Below, piece after piece: positions 1 to 8,826 of a DNA stretch of 64,000 nucleotides. This stretch comes from Peribacillus huizhouensis (GTDB lineage: Bacteria > Bacillota > Bacilli > Bacillales > DSM-1321). The DNA lies in NCBI RefSeq assembly GCF_014138605.1, contig NZ_JACJHX010000001.1, positions 1-64,000 of the forward strand, written 5' to 3'. The notes below the pieces were generated by a model, which did not search any database, had not been told where the DNA came from, and saw nothing but the letters and a program-made list of their open reading frames with translations. Both the position numbers and the translations under genes were made by a program. The number at the start of each line of letters is the position of its first letter. The stretch's first letter is position 1.

Positions 1-172
1 GATTCGGAGGGTTATTTGAGTTGTTCATTTTTAGTATAGCATGAAGTGATTTTTAATTTAAAAGATTTTTATTGACAATCTATTAGCTGGTTTAACGGAG
101 TAGTGAAAATGATTCTAATATGGGGTACCGTAAGAAAAATGCGAATTACAACGATAAGGAAATTCCAATACT

Positions 173-218
173 AAAAAGCCCAACTTCTCCGTAAATTTAT
201 TGAGAAATTGGACTTTTT
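173..218 (-). terminator. Hairpin terminator
   Basis: Imperfect inverted repeat (AAAAAGTCCAATTTCTC on the minus strand pairs with its partner across a short loop), followed by a T run. It lies downstream of the minus-strand genes ending at 276 and 470. Confidence 0.5.
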
Positions 219-275
219 CATTACTTCATTAAAGAGCTCGATTGTTGAAGATCGTTATTGAAGTAAATCACCCTT

Positions 276-458
276 TTAATTCAATTGATTTGGCTTGAAA
301 CTATTATCACCATATTCATAAACTATTACAATTTCACCAATATAACTGGCTAGAGAAATTTGAGCGCTTACTTTCACAATAAGTTGATTATCTTTTACTT
401 CGTAATCAGTAATCCCTCCAAGCTTTATCCTCAAATAAGTTGGTTTTAGATGCAGCAA
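276..458 (-). CDS. Small hypothetical ORF downstream of a LysR gene
   Basis: An open frame of 60 codons starting at a TTG. I do not recognise the protein. The sequence is mixed hydrophobic/polar without a clear domain, signal peptide or membrane segment. It begins 11 bases after the LysR stop codon on the same strand, with only a weak AGG upstream, so it could be translated from the same transcript or be a remnant of the C-terminal end of a longer gene. A terminator-like hairpin follows it. Confidence 0.3.
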   Translation of the reverse strand: MLHLKPTYLRIKLGGITDYEVKDNQLIVKVSAQISLASYIGEIVIVYEYGDNSFKPNQLN

Positions 459-469
459 GACCTGGACAC

Positions 470-1396
470 TTACTTTATAAGATCATTAGGCATAGATTTT
501 TCTAAAGCTAATTTTATAAAATCAATATATACCAGAACTTCTTCTGGCAAAAAAACATCGTTTCGTTTCACCAAGCCCACTTGAATCAGATTGCCTCCTT
601 CCAATGGAATAGAGATAATATTCGGGTTCATGTAATTATTCACGATACAGCCTGTTCCTAAATTGTAGCTATCTGTATTTGACAGGAGATTATTCATGGC
701 CCCTCTATCCTTGAGATATACTAATTTCCTGATATTGTCTACATTGAGGGCTTCTTCCGCAAAATGTAACAACATGTCATCCTGCTGATAAGTCAGATAA
801 GGATAGTCCCTTAATTGCTCCAATGTAATGCATTCGAGATGAGCCAAAGGGTGCTCTTTTCGTAGAAAGACGTGCTGTTTCAATGAAGCAAGGGGAGTAA
901 ACGTTAGTAATTTTGAGGTGAAGTAACGCTCAAAAAAATGCTTGTTTAAATCGGTCAGAGATAAAATTCCAAGAATACTTCTACTTGAATACACGTCATC
1001 AATCACATCGGTTGTCTTACCTTCCCGAATTGCCAACTCATATTTCCGATCAGCAAAATAATTCATTAGATTCGCAACAGCCTCTATAGCAAAGCCATAA
1101 TGTTGAGATGAAATAGAAAACTTTGTTAAGTCTTTTTTTTTCTCTTTATGAAAATGATGGGCGACAGACTCCGTTTGTTCCAGAAGCATTTTAGCGTAAA
1201 ATAATAATTCTGTGCCATCTTTTGTAAAGACTACCCCTTTGTTCGTTCTATCTAGAATCTTAATTCCTAACTCAGCTTCCAGATCACGCACTGCTTTGCT
1301 GATACTGGGTTGTGTCACGTAAAGTGCGGTTGCAGCTTTACTGATAGAATTATGCTTGGCAATCTCCACTATATAACGAAATTGCTGAAGAGTCAT
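470..1396 (-). CDS. LysR-family transcriptional regulator
   Basis: 308 residues, typical LysR length. The N-terminus has the winged helix-turn-helix (MTLQQFRYIVEIAKHNSISK, then AATALYVTQPSISKAVRDLE at about residues 20-40), followed by a substrate-binding domain that senses an unknown small molecule. I chose the ATG at 1396 because the HTH begins there and GGTGAGG lies just upstream; a longer frame reaches 1489 but adds a non-LysR N-terminus. Divergent from the GNAT gene at 1545 across about 150 bases, so it may control that gene; this is inference from position only. Confidence 0.85.
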   Translation of the reverse strand: MTLQQFRYIVEIAKHNSISKAATALYVTQPSISKAVRDLEAELGIKILDRTNKGVVFTKDGTELLFYAKMLLEQTESVAHHFHKEKKKDLTKFSISSQHYGFAIEAVANLMNYFADRKYELAIREGKTTDVIDDVYSSRSILGILSLTDLNKHFFERYFTSKLLTFTPLASLKQHVFLRKEHPLAHLECITLEQLRDYPYLTYQQDDMLLHFAEEALNVDNIRKLVYLKDRGAMNNLLSNTDSYNLGTGCIVNNYMNPNIISIPLEGGNLIQVGLVKRNDVFLPEEVLVYIDFIKLALEKSMPNDLIK

Positions 1397-1544
1397 GTCC
1401 TCACCGTCCCTTGTTTTTTCCTGCTGCCTGCTTTGCCATAACTTTAGTCTATAGCAGGTGGTTAAAAAGTTCAATTTTACGTTATACATGAAGAATTCTA
1501 AAATAAATGAAGAAAATCAAATTTAATATGAAAGGAAGAAAAAA

Positions 1545-2057
1545 ATGATAAGGGAAGCAACTTCAAAAGATTTAATGGATATTTTAGATATATATAATGA
1601 TGCTATTCTTTATACTACGGCTGTATACGACTATAAACCCCAAACGCTTGAAAGTAGACAAATTTGGTATCAACAAAAGAGGGATGAAGATTATCCAATA
1701 CTAGTTTGCGAACAAGATAATAAAGTGGTTGGATTTGCGACATTCGGTCCTTTTAGGGTGTGGCCAGCTTATCAATATTCAATTGAACATTCTGTTTACC
1801 TAGATAAGGAACACAGAAGAAAAGGAATTGGGACTTCTTTAATGAAAGAATTAATCGCTATTGCCAATGAAAGAGAGTATAAGACCTTAATTGCTGGCAT
1901 TGATGCAGCAAATGAAAAAAGTATTGCTATGCATAAAAACTTTGGCTTTGTTTATTCAGGCACAATAGAAAAGGCAGGTTTCAAATTCAATAGATGGCTT
2001 GACTTAGCTTTTTATCAATTAGAACTTAACGGACCTAAAGATCCTGTAGAAGAATAA
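1545..2057 (+). CDS. GNAT N-acetyltransferase, phosphinothricin-acetyltransferase-like
   Basis: 170 residues, starting MIREATSKDLMDILDIYNDA, the usual start of the Pat/YwnH-type GNAT subgroup. The acetyl-CoA loop is visible as HRRKGIGTSLMKEL (about residues 92-105), followed by DAANEKSIAMHKNFGF, the typical beta-5/alpha-4 region. These enzymes acetylate small amines or amino-acid analogues and some give phosphinothricin or methionine-sulfoximine tolerance; the true substrate here is unknown. Good AAAGGA site before the ATG. It stands alone between a divergent LysR gene and the rarD-like permease. Confidence 0.85.
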   Translation: MIREATSKDLMDILDIYNDAILYTTAVYDYKPQTLESRQIWYQQKRDEDYPILVCEQDNKVVGFATFGPFRVWPAYQYSIEHSVYLDKEHRRKGIGTSLMKELIAIANEREYKTLIAGIDAANEKSIAMHKNFGFVYSGTIEKAGFKFNRWLDLAFYQLELNGPKDPVEE

Positions 2058-2108
2058 AAATATTCGTTGCGATATTTATTAATAGTTCATTACTGAAAGG
2101 TGAAAGCT

Positions 2109-3047
2109 ATGCCAGTATGGAATCCATCAGCTAAAGAAAAAGATTATGTGCACCGTCATTCAGAGAAAATAATGGGTTATATCTATATCTCCTTATCTTA
2201 CTTGCTCTGGGGGTTTCTAGCATTATACTGGAACGCCCTGGATACCGTCTCCTCAATGGAAATCTTAGCTCACCGAATTCTGTGGGGATTTATCTTTGTG
2301 GTTATTATTATGGCATGTCAGACTAAAAAGCGTCGGGCTTTCTTTAAGCTGTTTAAAGAATTTAAAGTAAACTTCAAACAATTCTCTTATATCTTTGTAG
2401 CATCTCTTGCGATAAGTGCAAATTGGCTAATTTTTATTTGGGCAGTTAACTTCGGTTATATCATGGAGGCAAGTTTAGGACTTTATATTACGCCTATCGT
2501 TAGTATGGTTTTAGGCGTCCTTATAGTAAAAGATAATATACGAACTGGCACTCTTATATCGATGATAATGGCTTTTTTAGGAGTATTGGTTATTACTTAT
2601 GAATATGGTAAAATTCCCTGGGTTGCAATCTCTTTAGCTATGACTTCTGGGATTTATGGATTAACGAAAAAGTATATCAAGACCGATACACTAGTCGGAA
2701 TGTGTATAGAAACAATCATGGTCATCCCTTTTGCATTGCTTTTTTTAGTGTTTATTCAACGCAATAATAAAATGTATTTTGGTTCAGACATTCATTTATC
2801 ATTATTATTAATTAGTGCAGGTATCCTTACTGTTTTACCACTTTTATGGTTCACAGAAGGTTCAAAAAGAATGTCTTTAACAACAATCGGATTTTTTCAG
2901 TATATTACTCCAACTATTACTTTTCTCCTCGGGGTATTTATATTTGAAAATACAATCACTTTGATCCAATGGATCTCCTTTAGTTTTATTTGGTTATCAC
3001 TTGCTGTTTTTTCCTTCTCATCGTGTAAAGGTATAACAAAAAAATGA
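2109..3047 (+). CDS. rarD: EamA/RarD-family permease
   Basis: 312 residues with about ten hydrophobic segments, matching the RarD branch of the drug/metabolite transporter superfamily (DMT, EamA domains). The typical N-terminal motif GYIYISLSYLLWGFLALYWN and the later AHRILWG and WLIFIWAVNFGYIMEASLG segments are seen. RarD proteins are inner-membrane permeases of uncertain substrate. The start is set at ATG 2109 because AAAGGTG sits seven bases upstream; an in-frame GTG at 2100 overlaps that site. A strong hairpin follows the stop codon. Confidence 0.8.
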   Translation: MPVWNPSAKEKDYVHRHSEKIMGYIYISLSYLLWGFLALYWNALDTVSSMEILAHRILWGFIFVVIIMACQTKKRRAFFKLFKEFKVNFKQFSYIFVASLAISANWLIFIWAVNFGYIMEASLGLYITPIVSMVLGVLIVKDNIRTGTLISMIMAFLGVLVITYEYGKIPWVAISLAMTSGIYGLTKKYIKTDTLVGMCIETIMVIPFALLFLVFIQRNNKMYFGSDIHLSLLLISAGILTVLPLLWFTEGSKRMSLTTIGFFQYITPTITFLLGVFIFENTITLIQWISFSFIWLSLAVFSFSSCKGITKK

Positions 3048-3089
3048 GGATAGATATGATTATGTTTTCCAAGGAAGTATGATAAGGAT

Positions 3090-3124
3090 AAAGCTATCTT
3101 TTCATTAAGGGAAAGATAGCTTTT
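3090..3124 (+). terminator. Terminator of the rarD-like gene
   Basis: Perfect 12-bp stem AAAGCTATCTTT/AAAGATAGCTTT with a ten-base loop, ending in TTTTG, 42 bases after the permease stop. Confidence 0.75.
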
Positions 3125-3330
3125 GCGATGTACTATGTATACAAAATATCGCTTACTTAAAGAATCCTTATAATCTAACCTTTCCCATTCGTTTAAGTAC
3201 ATATCCTTCACAATCTCCATTTTTTATTTTTACAATTTCGTTTCAATTCTTTCTAAGTGATATTCAACAATCCAGCCCTTTAACGGAGTAACATATTGAA
3301 GTTTTCAACATCGGCAAGGACATAAAAAGA

Positions 3331-3359
3331 AAAATCCTGTTTATATAATACAGGATTTT
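3331..3359 (-). terminator. Terminator downstream of the first amidase
   Basis: Inverted repeat AAAATCCTGT...ACAGGATTTT with flanking A/T runs on both sides, so it can work in either direction. It lies about 180 bases past the amidase stop. Confidence 0.6.
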
Positions 3360-3541
3360 AATCAAACTTTATTTACAAATTAGCAATCTTTTTTATAAAT
3401 TATCGGACTTTGTTATAAAGCTACAAATATAACTATTAATGTTCTGAAAATGATTATAACCTTTGCGATTCCTATTTAAATAAAATTAAAGCTGACTTCC
3501 TTTTAAAAATATGAGTAACTCACTTAAGAAGATTTTAATCA

Positions 3542-4360
3542 TTACTGATCTTGTTTTTCAATTTCATGCAACTTCATTTCAAGAGCCTTTATGTCACCTG
3601 AGTTTTCAGAAATTAATTTAAGCAAGATACTCCGTAAACGATTTACTACTATCGCTACTTCTTCCCTTGTGATTGAAGCTCCCGGTCTTGTACCGTCAAA
3701 ATAGCCGTTTGCTACAGCTTCATCCCATGAAGATTGTGCCCAATTGCTCACTTTATTTATATCTGTTTCTACCACTTTTGGTTCCTCTTTCGGCACTGTC
3801 GTTTTTTTAACTGGTAAATCCAAATATTTCGCTACACCTCGCGCATAAGCTGATGCCATATCTTTAATGAAATCTCTATTCTTTAACAATTCAGCGTCTT
3901 TGGAGTCAATAAATGCAATCTCAGTTAAGACTGCTGGCATATTTGTTTCTCGAACAACTGCTAAATTCCCTCGTTTCTTATCATCACCATGTGCTCTTAG
4001 CCCGTATTTTTTAGCCGTTTCAAGTGCCTCTGCATTAACTAGAGTTTGTAATTTCTCAGAATTAGCACTTGCCTTGGTGTATATATAAGACTCGTAACCA
4101 GTGCCTCCACCAGCGTTAACATGAATTGAGATAAATACATCAGCATTGGTTCTGTTGGCAATATTAGCGCGTTCGGAAAATGCTATAAAGACATCAGTAA
4201 AACGCGTAAGAGTGGTTTTATGATCTGTATATTCTTCGTCAAGATACCTTTTCATTTCTTTTGAAATATCTAGAACGATGTTTTTTTCTTGCAGGTCATT
4301 AGCTACCCCACCTGGGTCTTTTCCACCGTGTCCTGGGTCAATCTTTATTTTTTTTACCAT
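3542..4360 (-). CDS. N-acetylmuramoyl-L-alanine amidase (endolysin type)
   Basis: 272 residues. Amidase_3 catalytic domain: IDPGHGGKDPGG at about residues 5-16 (zinc His), the Glu of LQEKN, SIHVNAGGGTGYE (second zinc His) and LTEIAFID (catalytic Glu). Such enzymes cut the bond between muramic acid and L-alanine in peptidoglycan. The C-terminal WAQSSWDEAVANGYFDGT segment resembles the short SLH-like wall-binding module of Bacillus phage endolysins. No signal peptide, which also fits a holin-dependent phage lysin. The ATG at 4360 follows GAGGTGAT. A close paralogue lies at 26762-27529. Confidence 0.88.
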   Translation of the reverse strand: MVKKIKIDPGHGGKDPGGVANDLQEKNIVLDISKEMKRYLDEEYTDHKTTLTRFTDVFIAFSERANIANRTNADVFISIHVNAGGGTGYESYIYTKASANSEKLQTLVNAEALETAKKYGLRAHGDDKKRGNLAVVRETNMPAVLTEIAFIDSKDAELLKNRDFIKDMASAYARGVAKYLDLPVKKTTVPKEEPKVVETDINKVSNWAQSSWDEAVANGYFDGTRPGASITREEVAIVVNRLRSILLKLISENSGDIKALEMKLHEIEKQDQ

Positions 4361-4509
4361 GCTTATCACCTCAAAATTATTTTATGATTAGAGAAATAAA
4401 TATCCTGTACTATTTTCTAGATTTTTTTCTTAATCCTTTTTAATCATGTACTTCCTCGATTATTCCAGATTAAAGGTTAACGAATTCCAAAATAGCTAGC
4501 ACAATATTT

Positions 4510-4575
4510 GATCTTCCCGATACCATAAAAAAAGATAAGGAAGGCTGTCAGGAACCCTCCAATCTTTATATTTAA
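4510..4575 (-). pseudogene. Remnant of a holin-like gene
   Basis: On the minus strand a short stretch reads GGFLTAFLIFFYGIG and is close at DNA level to the segment GGFLAALLFFFGSIG of the membrane protein upstream of the second endolysin (27676-27891). Only this core is left; no start codon or full frame. It sits about 150 bases upstream of the first amidase, the usual holin position. The call rests on that internal similarity. Confidence 0.35.
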
Positions 4576-4860
4576 ATAAGACTTTTAAACAGCCTGAGGT
4601 TAATTTTATTAAAGGATAACTACATAAAAACCATACTCGAAAATAATTTGTATTAGTAATTTCCCTGTAAGTTTACCCACCCTAACATATAGCCGATTAA
4701 CATACTCCCCCATATATCTGAACGGATAATAAACAATTGTATCAATATTTATCGGGCTGTAATTATCTCCACCTTAATCAGTGTAGAGAACAAAGAAAAA
4801 CAAGGAGAATTTCTTGAAAATTCGCTTTTTTTGTGTAATTTTCTTACAATACTAAAACAT

Positions 4861-4909
4861 AGAAAACCCTGAATAAGGGGCTTTTCACGCCCCTTATCCA
4901 GAGTTTTCT
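4861..4909. terminator. Strong bidirectional hairpin
   Basis: Long stem AGAAAACcCTGaATAAGGGG paired with CCCCTTATcCAGaGTTTTCT around a six-base loop. It lies about 50 bases downstream of the minus-strand gene ending at 4964. Confidence 0.7.
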
Positions 4910-4963
4910 ATGTCTGTTCTGCTAATTATTTAATGCGATCTCAGAAGTGGTGTTAACCTACAG

Positions 4964-5212
4964 TTAAGTAAACTTCCCCGCATTATACTTACTTAATAAA
5001 TTCTCGCGTATGTACCGGATGCAATCAGGAGATAAAATTGACCTTTTTGGATGGATTAAATCGCCAAAAGGCATTCCATTAAGAAATTTTATTTCCCCAG
5101 AAAATTCTTTCCCGAGATTCGCATCGTACCCCATAACTTTTACAAATAAGGTTTTATGATCTGTGTTCATAAAATCAATAACATTTAATATATGCTGATT
5201 TATTTCCTGCAC
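4964..5212 (-). CDS. Hypothetical small protein
   Basis: 82 residues from a GTG start that follows TTAGGGGGG with good spacing. I do not recognise a family. The sequence is soluble, with no membrane segment or signal peptide, and has a DHKTLFVKVMGYDANLGKEF stretch in the middle. The ribosome binding site and the strong terminator downstream support a real gene. It stands alone between the amidase and a region of gene remnants. Confidence 0.55.
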   Translation of the reverse strand: MQEINQHILNVIDFMNTDHKTLFVKVMGYDANLGKEFSGEIKFLNGMPFGDLIHPKRSILSPDCIRYIRENLLSKYNAGKFT

Positions 5213-5375
5213 TATTTTCCCCCCTAATTAATAAATTAGTATTCTCAACTTAATGAATGAGTAGTTCATTGCACATAATCCCCCCAACACGTTAGAAATC
5301 TGGCTAAAGAATACAATTGCAGCCATGCTAAAAATTTCCTACCGTGGCTTATCTAAATGAGGTATCGAGTTATCC

Positions 5376-5545
5376 TAGTGGTCTAGTCTTTTAAAATAAT
5401 TATAAATCTTTTCTAGTTTTTTCATTTGTTTTCCTTTTGGACTTTCCATATTCCCAAATTCAAAGAACTTCACTTTCTTGATTCCCACAAAACTAAATAA
5501 GGCTCTTTTCATTAAAATTTTATGTGCATTATTCAACCAAAGAAA
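5376..5545 (-). pseudogene. C-terminal remnant of a flavodoxin-fold NAD(P)H-dependent oxidoreductase
   Basis: The minus strand encodes LFSFVGIKKVKFFEFGNMES followed by PKGKQMKKLEKIYNYFKRL and a stop. This is the pattern of the C-terminal helix-strand region of small flavodoxin-like NAD(P)H oxidoreductases. No N-terminal FMN-binding part is present upstream. Family assignment is from memory of the motif and moderate at best. Confidence 0.4.
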
Positions 5546-5800
5546 TGGATAGTATTAATCAATCTTAATTTTAAATAATCGTACTTTATTTTAGATGATC
5601 AAACTTTTTTAAATAACTACACCAAATTTACGAACACACATTTCACTACTCCTTATAGACGTTGTCAAATCAAGGCTCAACGTCTCTGTTGTCTATTAAT
5701 CAGAATGAAAATCTATTTTCCATTGCCAATGCTCGCGGCAGCCGAATGGCTCGTAGCGGTCTATATTCAAAGATGTTCACTCATTTTTTGATAAAAAAGA

Positions 5801-6000
5801 TCATGATGCGATAGCAGATGGTCCTCTCCTTGCTTTTATCTTCATTCCAAGATATTCAAAACCAATTCGGAACCAGTTGTGAGGATTCGGAAGTGGTCGT
5901 CTGAACTTAAGTGGGAGTTCACAGTATGGCAATGATTGTAATGTCATAAAAGTCCAAAAATCATTTATGAACGTTCGTTGATGTACATTGATTTTATCGA
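5801..6000 (-). other. Unassigned open frame, probable gene remnant
   Basis: About 60 codons are open on the minus strand, ending in LPNPHNWFRIGFEYLGMKIK and a short tail. There is no good start codon or ribosome binding site, and I do not recognise it. The composition (Trp, Pro, Arg rich) looks like real protein rather than chance. The rest of 5213-6161 shows nothing else I can support. Confidence 0.3.
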
Positions 6001-6161
6001 ACTAATTTATTGAAAAAGGTAGAGATTTTTAAATACCTAAATATGGGTATTTTTGACTATCTTTCATTTCTGAAAAAGGGTTAAGCATCTATTATAGAGA
6101 ATTAACAAGTTAATCTTAGTCATGTTAGAACGTACCATTTTAAAGAAAGAAGGTAAGTAAT

Positions 6162-6662
6162 ATGAATGGAAATTTTTTTGCTAACTATAAAGATTTTATT
6201 ATTTACCCTTTGGAAGAAGATAATCCGAAAGAATTTGATCCTCAAGATTATGCCACACATTATATTCTCACGTTGTCACTATATGATTCTCTTGTATCAA
6301 ATTGGGGAGAAGCAAATAAATTTGAAGTAGACGTAAAAAAAAGTATTGGAAAGGTATTAAATGAATTCAATAATACCCAGAAAGAGAGTTATCACCTTCA
6401 ATTACTTGAACTTGAAAGTGATAAATCGTATTTTGTTCTGTCACTATCGTGTAAAACTAAAATTGAAAATTCGGAAGCAAACGATCGCATTTCTTACATC
6501 ATCGATAAGATCATTTCAAACCCTTTTTATGTTGGTCAATCCTGGTACCAGCTTATCGGTGATAAAGGAAGAATTACACGTAAACTCTTCTGCTTTTCAT
6601 TCAAAGAATATACACATGTTATAGAGGAGAATGAAGTTGCTAAGCTTTCTACTCTGGCATGA
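6162..6662 (+). CDS. Hypothetical protein, 166 aa
   Basis: A complete frame with GAAGGTAAG upstream of the ATG. I do not recognise the family. It starts MNGNFFANYKDFIIYPLEED, is acidic, and has no signal peptide or membrane helix. The middle alternates beta-like stretches (YHLQLLELESDKSYFVLSLS), suggesting a small alpha/beta fold. It is isolated, with decayed sequence on both sides, so it may be recent accessory cargo. Confidence 0.6.
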   Translation: MNGNFFANYKDFIIYPLEEDNPKEFDPQDYATHYILTLSLYDSLVSNWGEANKFEVDVKKSIGKVLNEFNNTQKESYHLQLLELESDKSYFVLSLSCKTKIENSEANDRISYIIDKIISNPFYVGQSWYQLIGDKGRITRKLFCFSFKEYTHVIEENEVAKLSTLA

Positions 6663-6808
6663 ACACATCAACATAGTAGGACGCTATTCGCTCCCATACT
6701 TCCTGAGGGATCAGAGATGGCCGATTATGTACATTACACATGGACCAGTTTACATAACCGAATAACATTAAAAAGGATTCCTATGCCCGCTAAATTCATA
6801 GGATTCCT

Positions 6809-6970
6809 AGTGTCCGCCAATATTTAATTCATGTTGGTTCCATTGCTACACTAGCATCAAGTGATACTGTTTCAGGGCTTAATAATGTATTACATCCTAC
6901 CCCGCCATTTAGCATTCAGAAGATGATACTAGAACAAGTTGTTCTTTATTTTAATTCTTCCTTAAATTAA
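6809..6970 (+). other. Gene remnant in otherwise empty region
   Basis: A frame open on the plus strand reads GSIATLASSDTVSGLNNVLH then PTPPFSIQKMILEQVVLYFN before a stop. It has no start codon or ribosome binding site, and I cannot name the parent family. The remainder of 6663-7102 is A+T-rich and shows no other gene. Confidence 0.25.
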
Positions 6971-7102
6971 CCCCTCTTTAATATAAACATCAGATCTACG
7001 ATTAGTTATGTAGTTTTAAACTCCTTTTGCTTTATGTATTTCTGAGGTATCAATGGTGGTGATAATGATTTTCTCATTATTAAAAGCTTCATGTAACGAC
7101 TC

Positions 7103-7250
7103 TCAAGGATTGATCCTCCCTAAAGCTTTAGCAGCTTTGTATGTATTGCCATAAAAATTTACAGCTTTTAGAATAAGCGCTATTTCAAGTTCCTTTTTTG
7201 CTTGTTTCAACGGAATGAAGATGATTTTTATGGTAAATAAAAAGAATCCA
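7103..7250 (-). pseudogene. Fis-type HTH remnant of a sigma-54-dependent activator
   Basis: The minus-strand frame contains LKQAKKELEIALILKAVNFY followed by GNTYKAAKALG, the classic C-terminal Fis-like helix-turn-helix of NtrC-family activators (second half of the HTH lost to a stop codon). The upstream AAA+ domain is gone. A further in-frame stretch (EAFNNEKIIITTID) lies just past the stop. Confidence 0.45.
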
Positions 7251-7491
7251 TTTTGATTGATCAAAATAGATTCTTTTCTAGTAGATTTATAAAAAAGTTT
7301 GATCATTTCCGTGATCATTATGCCAGTAAAGCGCTCGATTCTTGAAGAAGCATCTACCTACTTTTAGCTATTTTGCTGTAGATCGTTAATAAAGGAAAGC
7401 ACCCGTTAGAGTTTAAGTGAACTAATTTACAAAGTACATTTCCATTGAAGAACGACAACAATCTCATTTATTTTAGACTTTAAAAATGTAT

Positions 7492-7519
7492 AACCCCGTC
7501 CTAATAATAGGACAGGGTT
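7492..7519 (-). terminator. Terminator of the VOC-family gene
   Basis: Stem AACCCcGTCCTA/TAGGACaGGGTT with a four-base loop, about 95 bases past the VOC gene stop. Confidence 0.6.
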
Positions 7520-7613
7520 AACGTAAAGTTGTTTAATTTTTGATAAAAACCACTTCACCGAACTTAATACTTGCCAATAAAATCGTATAGAACTAGGTTA
7601 CTTCTTCATGAAG

Positions 7614-7997
7614 TTACTTCTGCACTATCTGAATAAGGTTACCGCATGTATCATCGAATACAGCAATTGTGATTTGGCCCATTTTTGTCGGTTCCATAGT
7701 AAACTTTACGCCTTTTTCCAGTAATCGTTTGTACTCTTTGTGAATATCTACAACGCCAAACATTGTTGCTGGGATGCCATCGGCAACTATCTTCTTTTGG
7801 TACTCCTTTGCGGCAGGATGGTTATTCGGTTCGAGCAAAAGCTCGGTACCGTCTTGATTATCGGGAGAAACAAGGGCTATCCACCTAAATTCTCCAACGG
7901 GAACGTCATGCTTTTTTACAAAGCCCAGCTTTTCTGTATAAAACTCCAATGCCTTGTCTTGATCTTGAACGAAGATACTGGTAACAATGATTTTCAT
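7614..7997 (-). CDS. VOC (glyoxalase/bleomycin-resistance) family protein
   Basis: 127 residues with two babbab half-modules typical of the vicinal oxygen chelate fold: FVQDQDKALEFYTEKLGF near the N-terminus and ITIAVFDDTCGNLIQIVQ at the end, which includes the usual D..GN metal-side motif. Such proteins are metal-dependent isomerases, dioxygenases or antibiotic-binding proteins; the substrate is not predictable. The GGAGGCAATAAC site supports ATG 7997. It lies downstream of the ArsR-family gene at 8099-8377 in the same direction with a gap of about 100 bases, so it is the likely regulatory target. Confidence 0.8.
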   Translation of the reverse strand: MKIIVTSIFVQDQDKALEFYTEKLGFVKKHDVPVGEFRWIALVSPDNQDGTELLLEPNNHPAAKEYQKKIVADGIPATMFGVVDIHKEYKRLLEKGVKFTMEPTKMGQITIAVFDDTCGNLIQIVQK

Positions 7998-8098
7998 AAT
8001 GTTATTGCCTCCTTGATATTTTCGACGTATGGTACTCTGCTAACAATCTGGCTCCAAGCAGAAAAACCATACATTCGTCAGAAGTTTTTTTAATAAAA

Positions 8099-8377
8099 TT
8101 ACTCTATCCATCCCTTCAGCAAATTGTTAAGTGGTTCGTTGTTGAATATAAGTACTCGATATTTTCCCTTTCGTTTCGATTTTACGAGCCCAGCATCTTC
8201 CAATACAGAAAGATGTTTAGCTATCGCTTGTCGCGAAATGGAAAGGTCGTGCTTCATAATGAGACGTATCGTAAGTTCATACAACGTGAGCTCGTTGCGT
8301 TCGGATAGTTCATCTAATATAAGCCGCCGAGTCGAATCGCCAAGTGCTTTGAATATAGCGTCTTTGTCCCAATTCAT
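8099..8377 (-). CDS. ArsR-family transcriptional repressor
   Basis: 92 residues. Winged HTH: DAIFKALGDSTRRLILDELS at residues 4-23, then SRQAIAKHLSVLEDAGLVKS as recognition helix and wing. No metal-binding Cys pair (no CVC motif), so it probably senses something other than As or Cd. A longer frame to 8443 exists, but ATG 8377 matches the family N-terminus and coincides with the predicted transcription start of a canonical promoter, giving a leaderless mRNA. It probably represses itself and the following VOC gene, the common arrangement for ArsR/VOC or ArsR/SRPBCC pairs. Confidence 0.85.
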   Translation of the reverse strand: MNWDKDAIFKALGDSTRRLILDELSERNELTLYELTIRLIMKHDLSISRQAIAKHLSVLEDAGLVKSKRKGKYRVLIFNNEPLNNLLKGWIE

Positions 8378-8413
8378 ATATCGAGTATAAGCAACTCTAC
8401 GGTTGCTTGTCAA
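8378..8413 (-). promoter_or_regulatory. Leaderless promoter with internal palindromic operator for the ArsR gene
   Basis: On the minus strand: TTGACA (8408-8413), an 18-base spacer, TATACT (8384-8389), then six bases before the ATG at 8377. The spacer is filled by AGCAAC-N6-GTTGCT (8390-8407), a perfect six-base inverted repeat. Transcription would start at or next to the ATG. A repressor on the palindrome would occlude RNA polymerase. Confidence 0.7.
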
Positions 8414-8547
8414 AGGAACCGTATCATGCAATCTTAACAACACTCAGAGGAATTACTACAAATACAATTGGCCTTAAAGATTTTTAGACTATTAAAAGGC
8501 TGTTTTCGTAAACTTTGTTGCTATTCAATAAAGTATTAGCGTCATGA

Positions 8548-8574
8548 TATAATGATTTAACAGAAAATCATTAT
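8548..8574 (+). promoter_or_regulatory. Extended -10 promoter overlapping a palindrome, upstream of the 76-aa membrane protein
   Basis: TGaTATAAT at 8545-8553 is an extended -10 element. It overlaps a perfect ten-base inverted repeat ATAATGATTT/AAATCATTAT (8549-8558 and 8565-8574). The repeat could be an operator or a hairpin at the mRNA 5-prime end. Ribosome binding site GGAG and ATG 8596 follow. Confidence 0.5.
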
Positions 8575-8595
8575 TGGAAATTTGGAGCGAATTAA

Positions 8596-8826
8596 ATGGA
8601 ATGGGTTAAACTTTTCGAGTTAATAGCAGCAATTAGTTTCGTTGGAGCAGTAGTACAGTTATTACGTTTTAGAACAGAATTGAAAAAAATTGATAAAGAC
8701 CAAGAATTTACTGATGAATTAGCAAAAAAGTGGACCAAAAAACTTCATTGGGTCATTTTGTTTGGAGCTTCGGGAGCCGTTTTTGCGGTTATTAGTTATA
8801 TTTTTCGTATTTTTTATACTAATTGA
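8596..8826 (+). CDS. Small two-helix membrane protein carried inside the IS1595-type element
   Basis: 76 residues with two hydrophobic helices (LFELIAAISFVGAVVQLL at about residues 6-23 and WVILFGASGAVFAVISYIF at about 52-70) separated by a charged, Lys/Glu-rich linker. No family recognised. GGAG lies eight bases before the ATG and a plausible promoter lies upstream. It converges with the transposase gene, overlapping its end by 13 bases, and lies inside the terminal repeats, so it is best read as cargo. It is intact while the transposase is broken. Confidence 0.65.
   Translation: MEWVKLFELIAAISFVGAVVQLLRFRTELKKIDKDQEFTDELAKKWTKKLHWVILFGASGAVFAVISYIFRIFYTN

Noticed and set aside
2897-3220. 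107-codon minus-strand ORF overlapping the end of the rarD-like gene
   Set aside because: It runs through the permease coding sequence and its strong terminator, and has no ribosome binding site at the first ATG.
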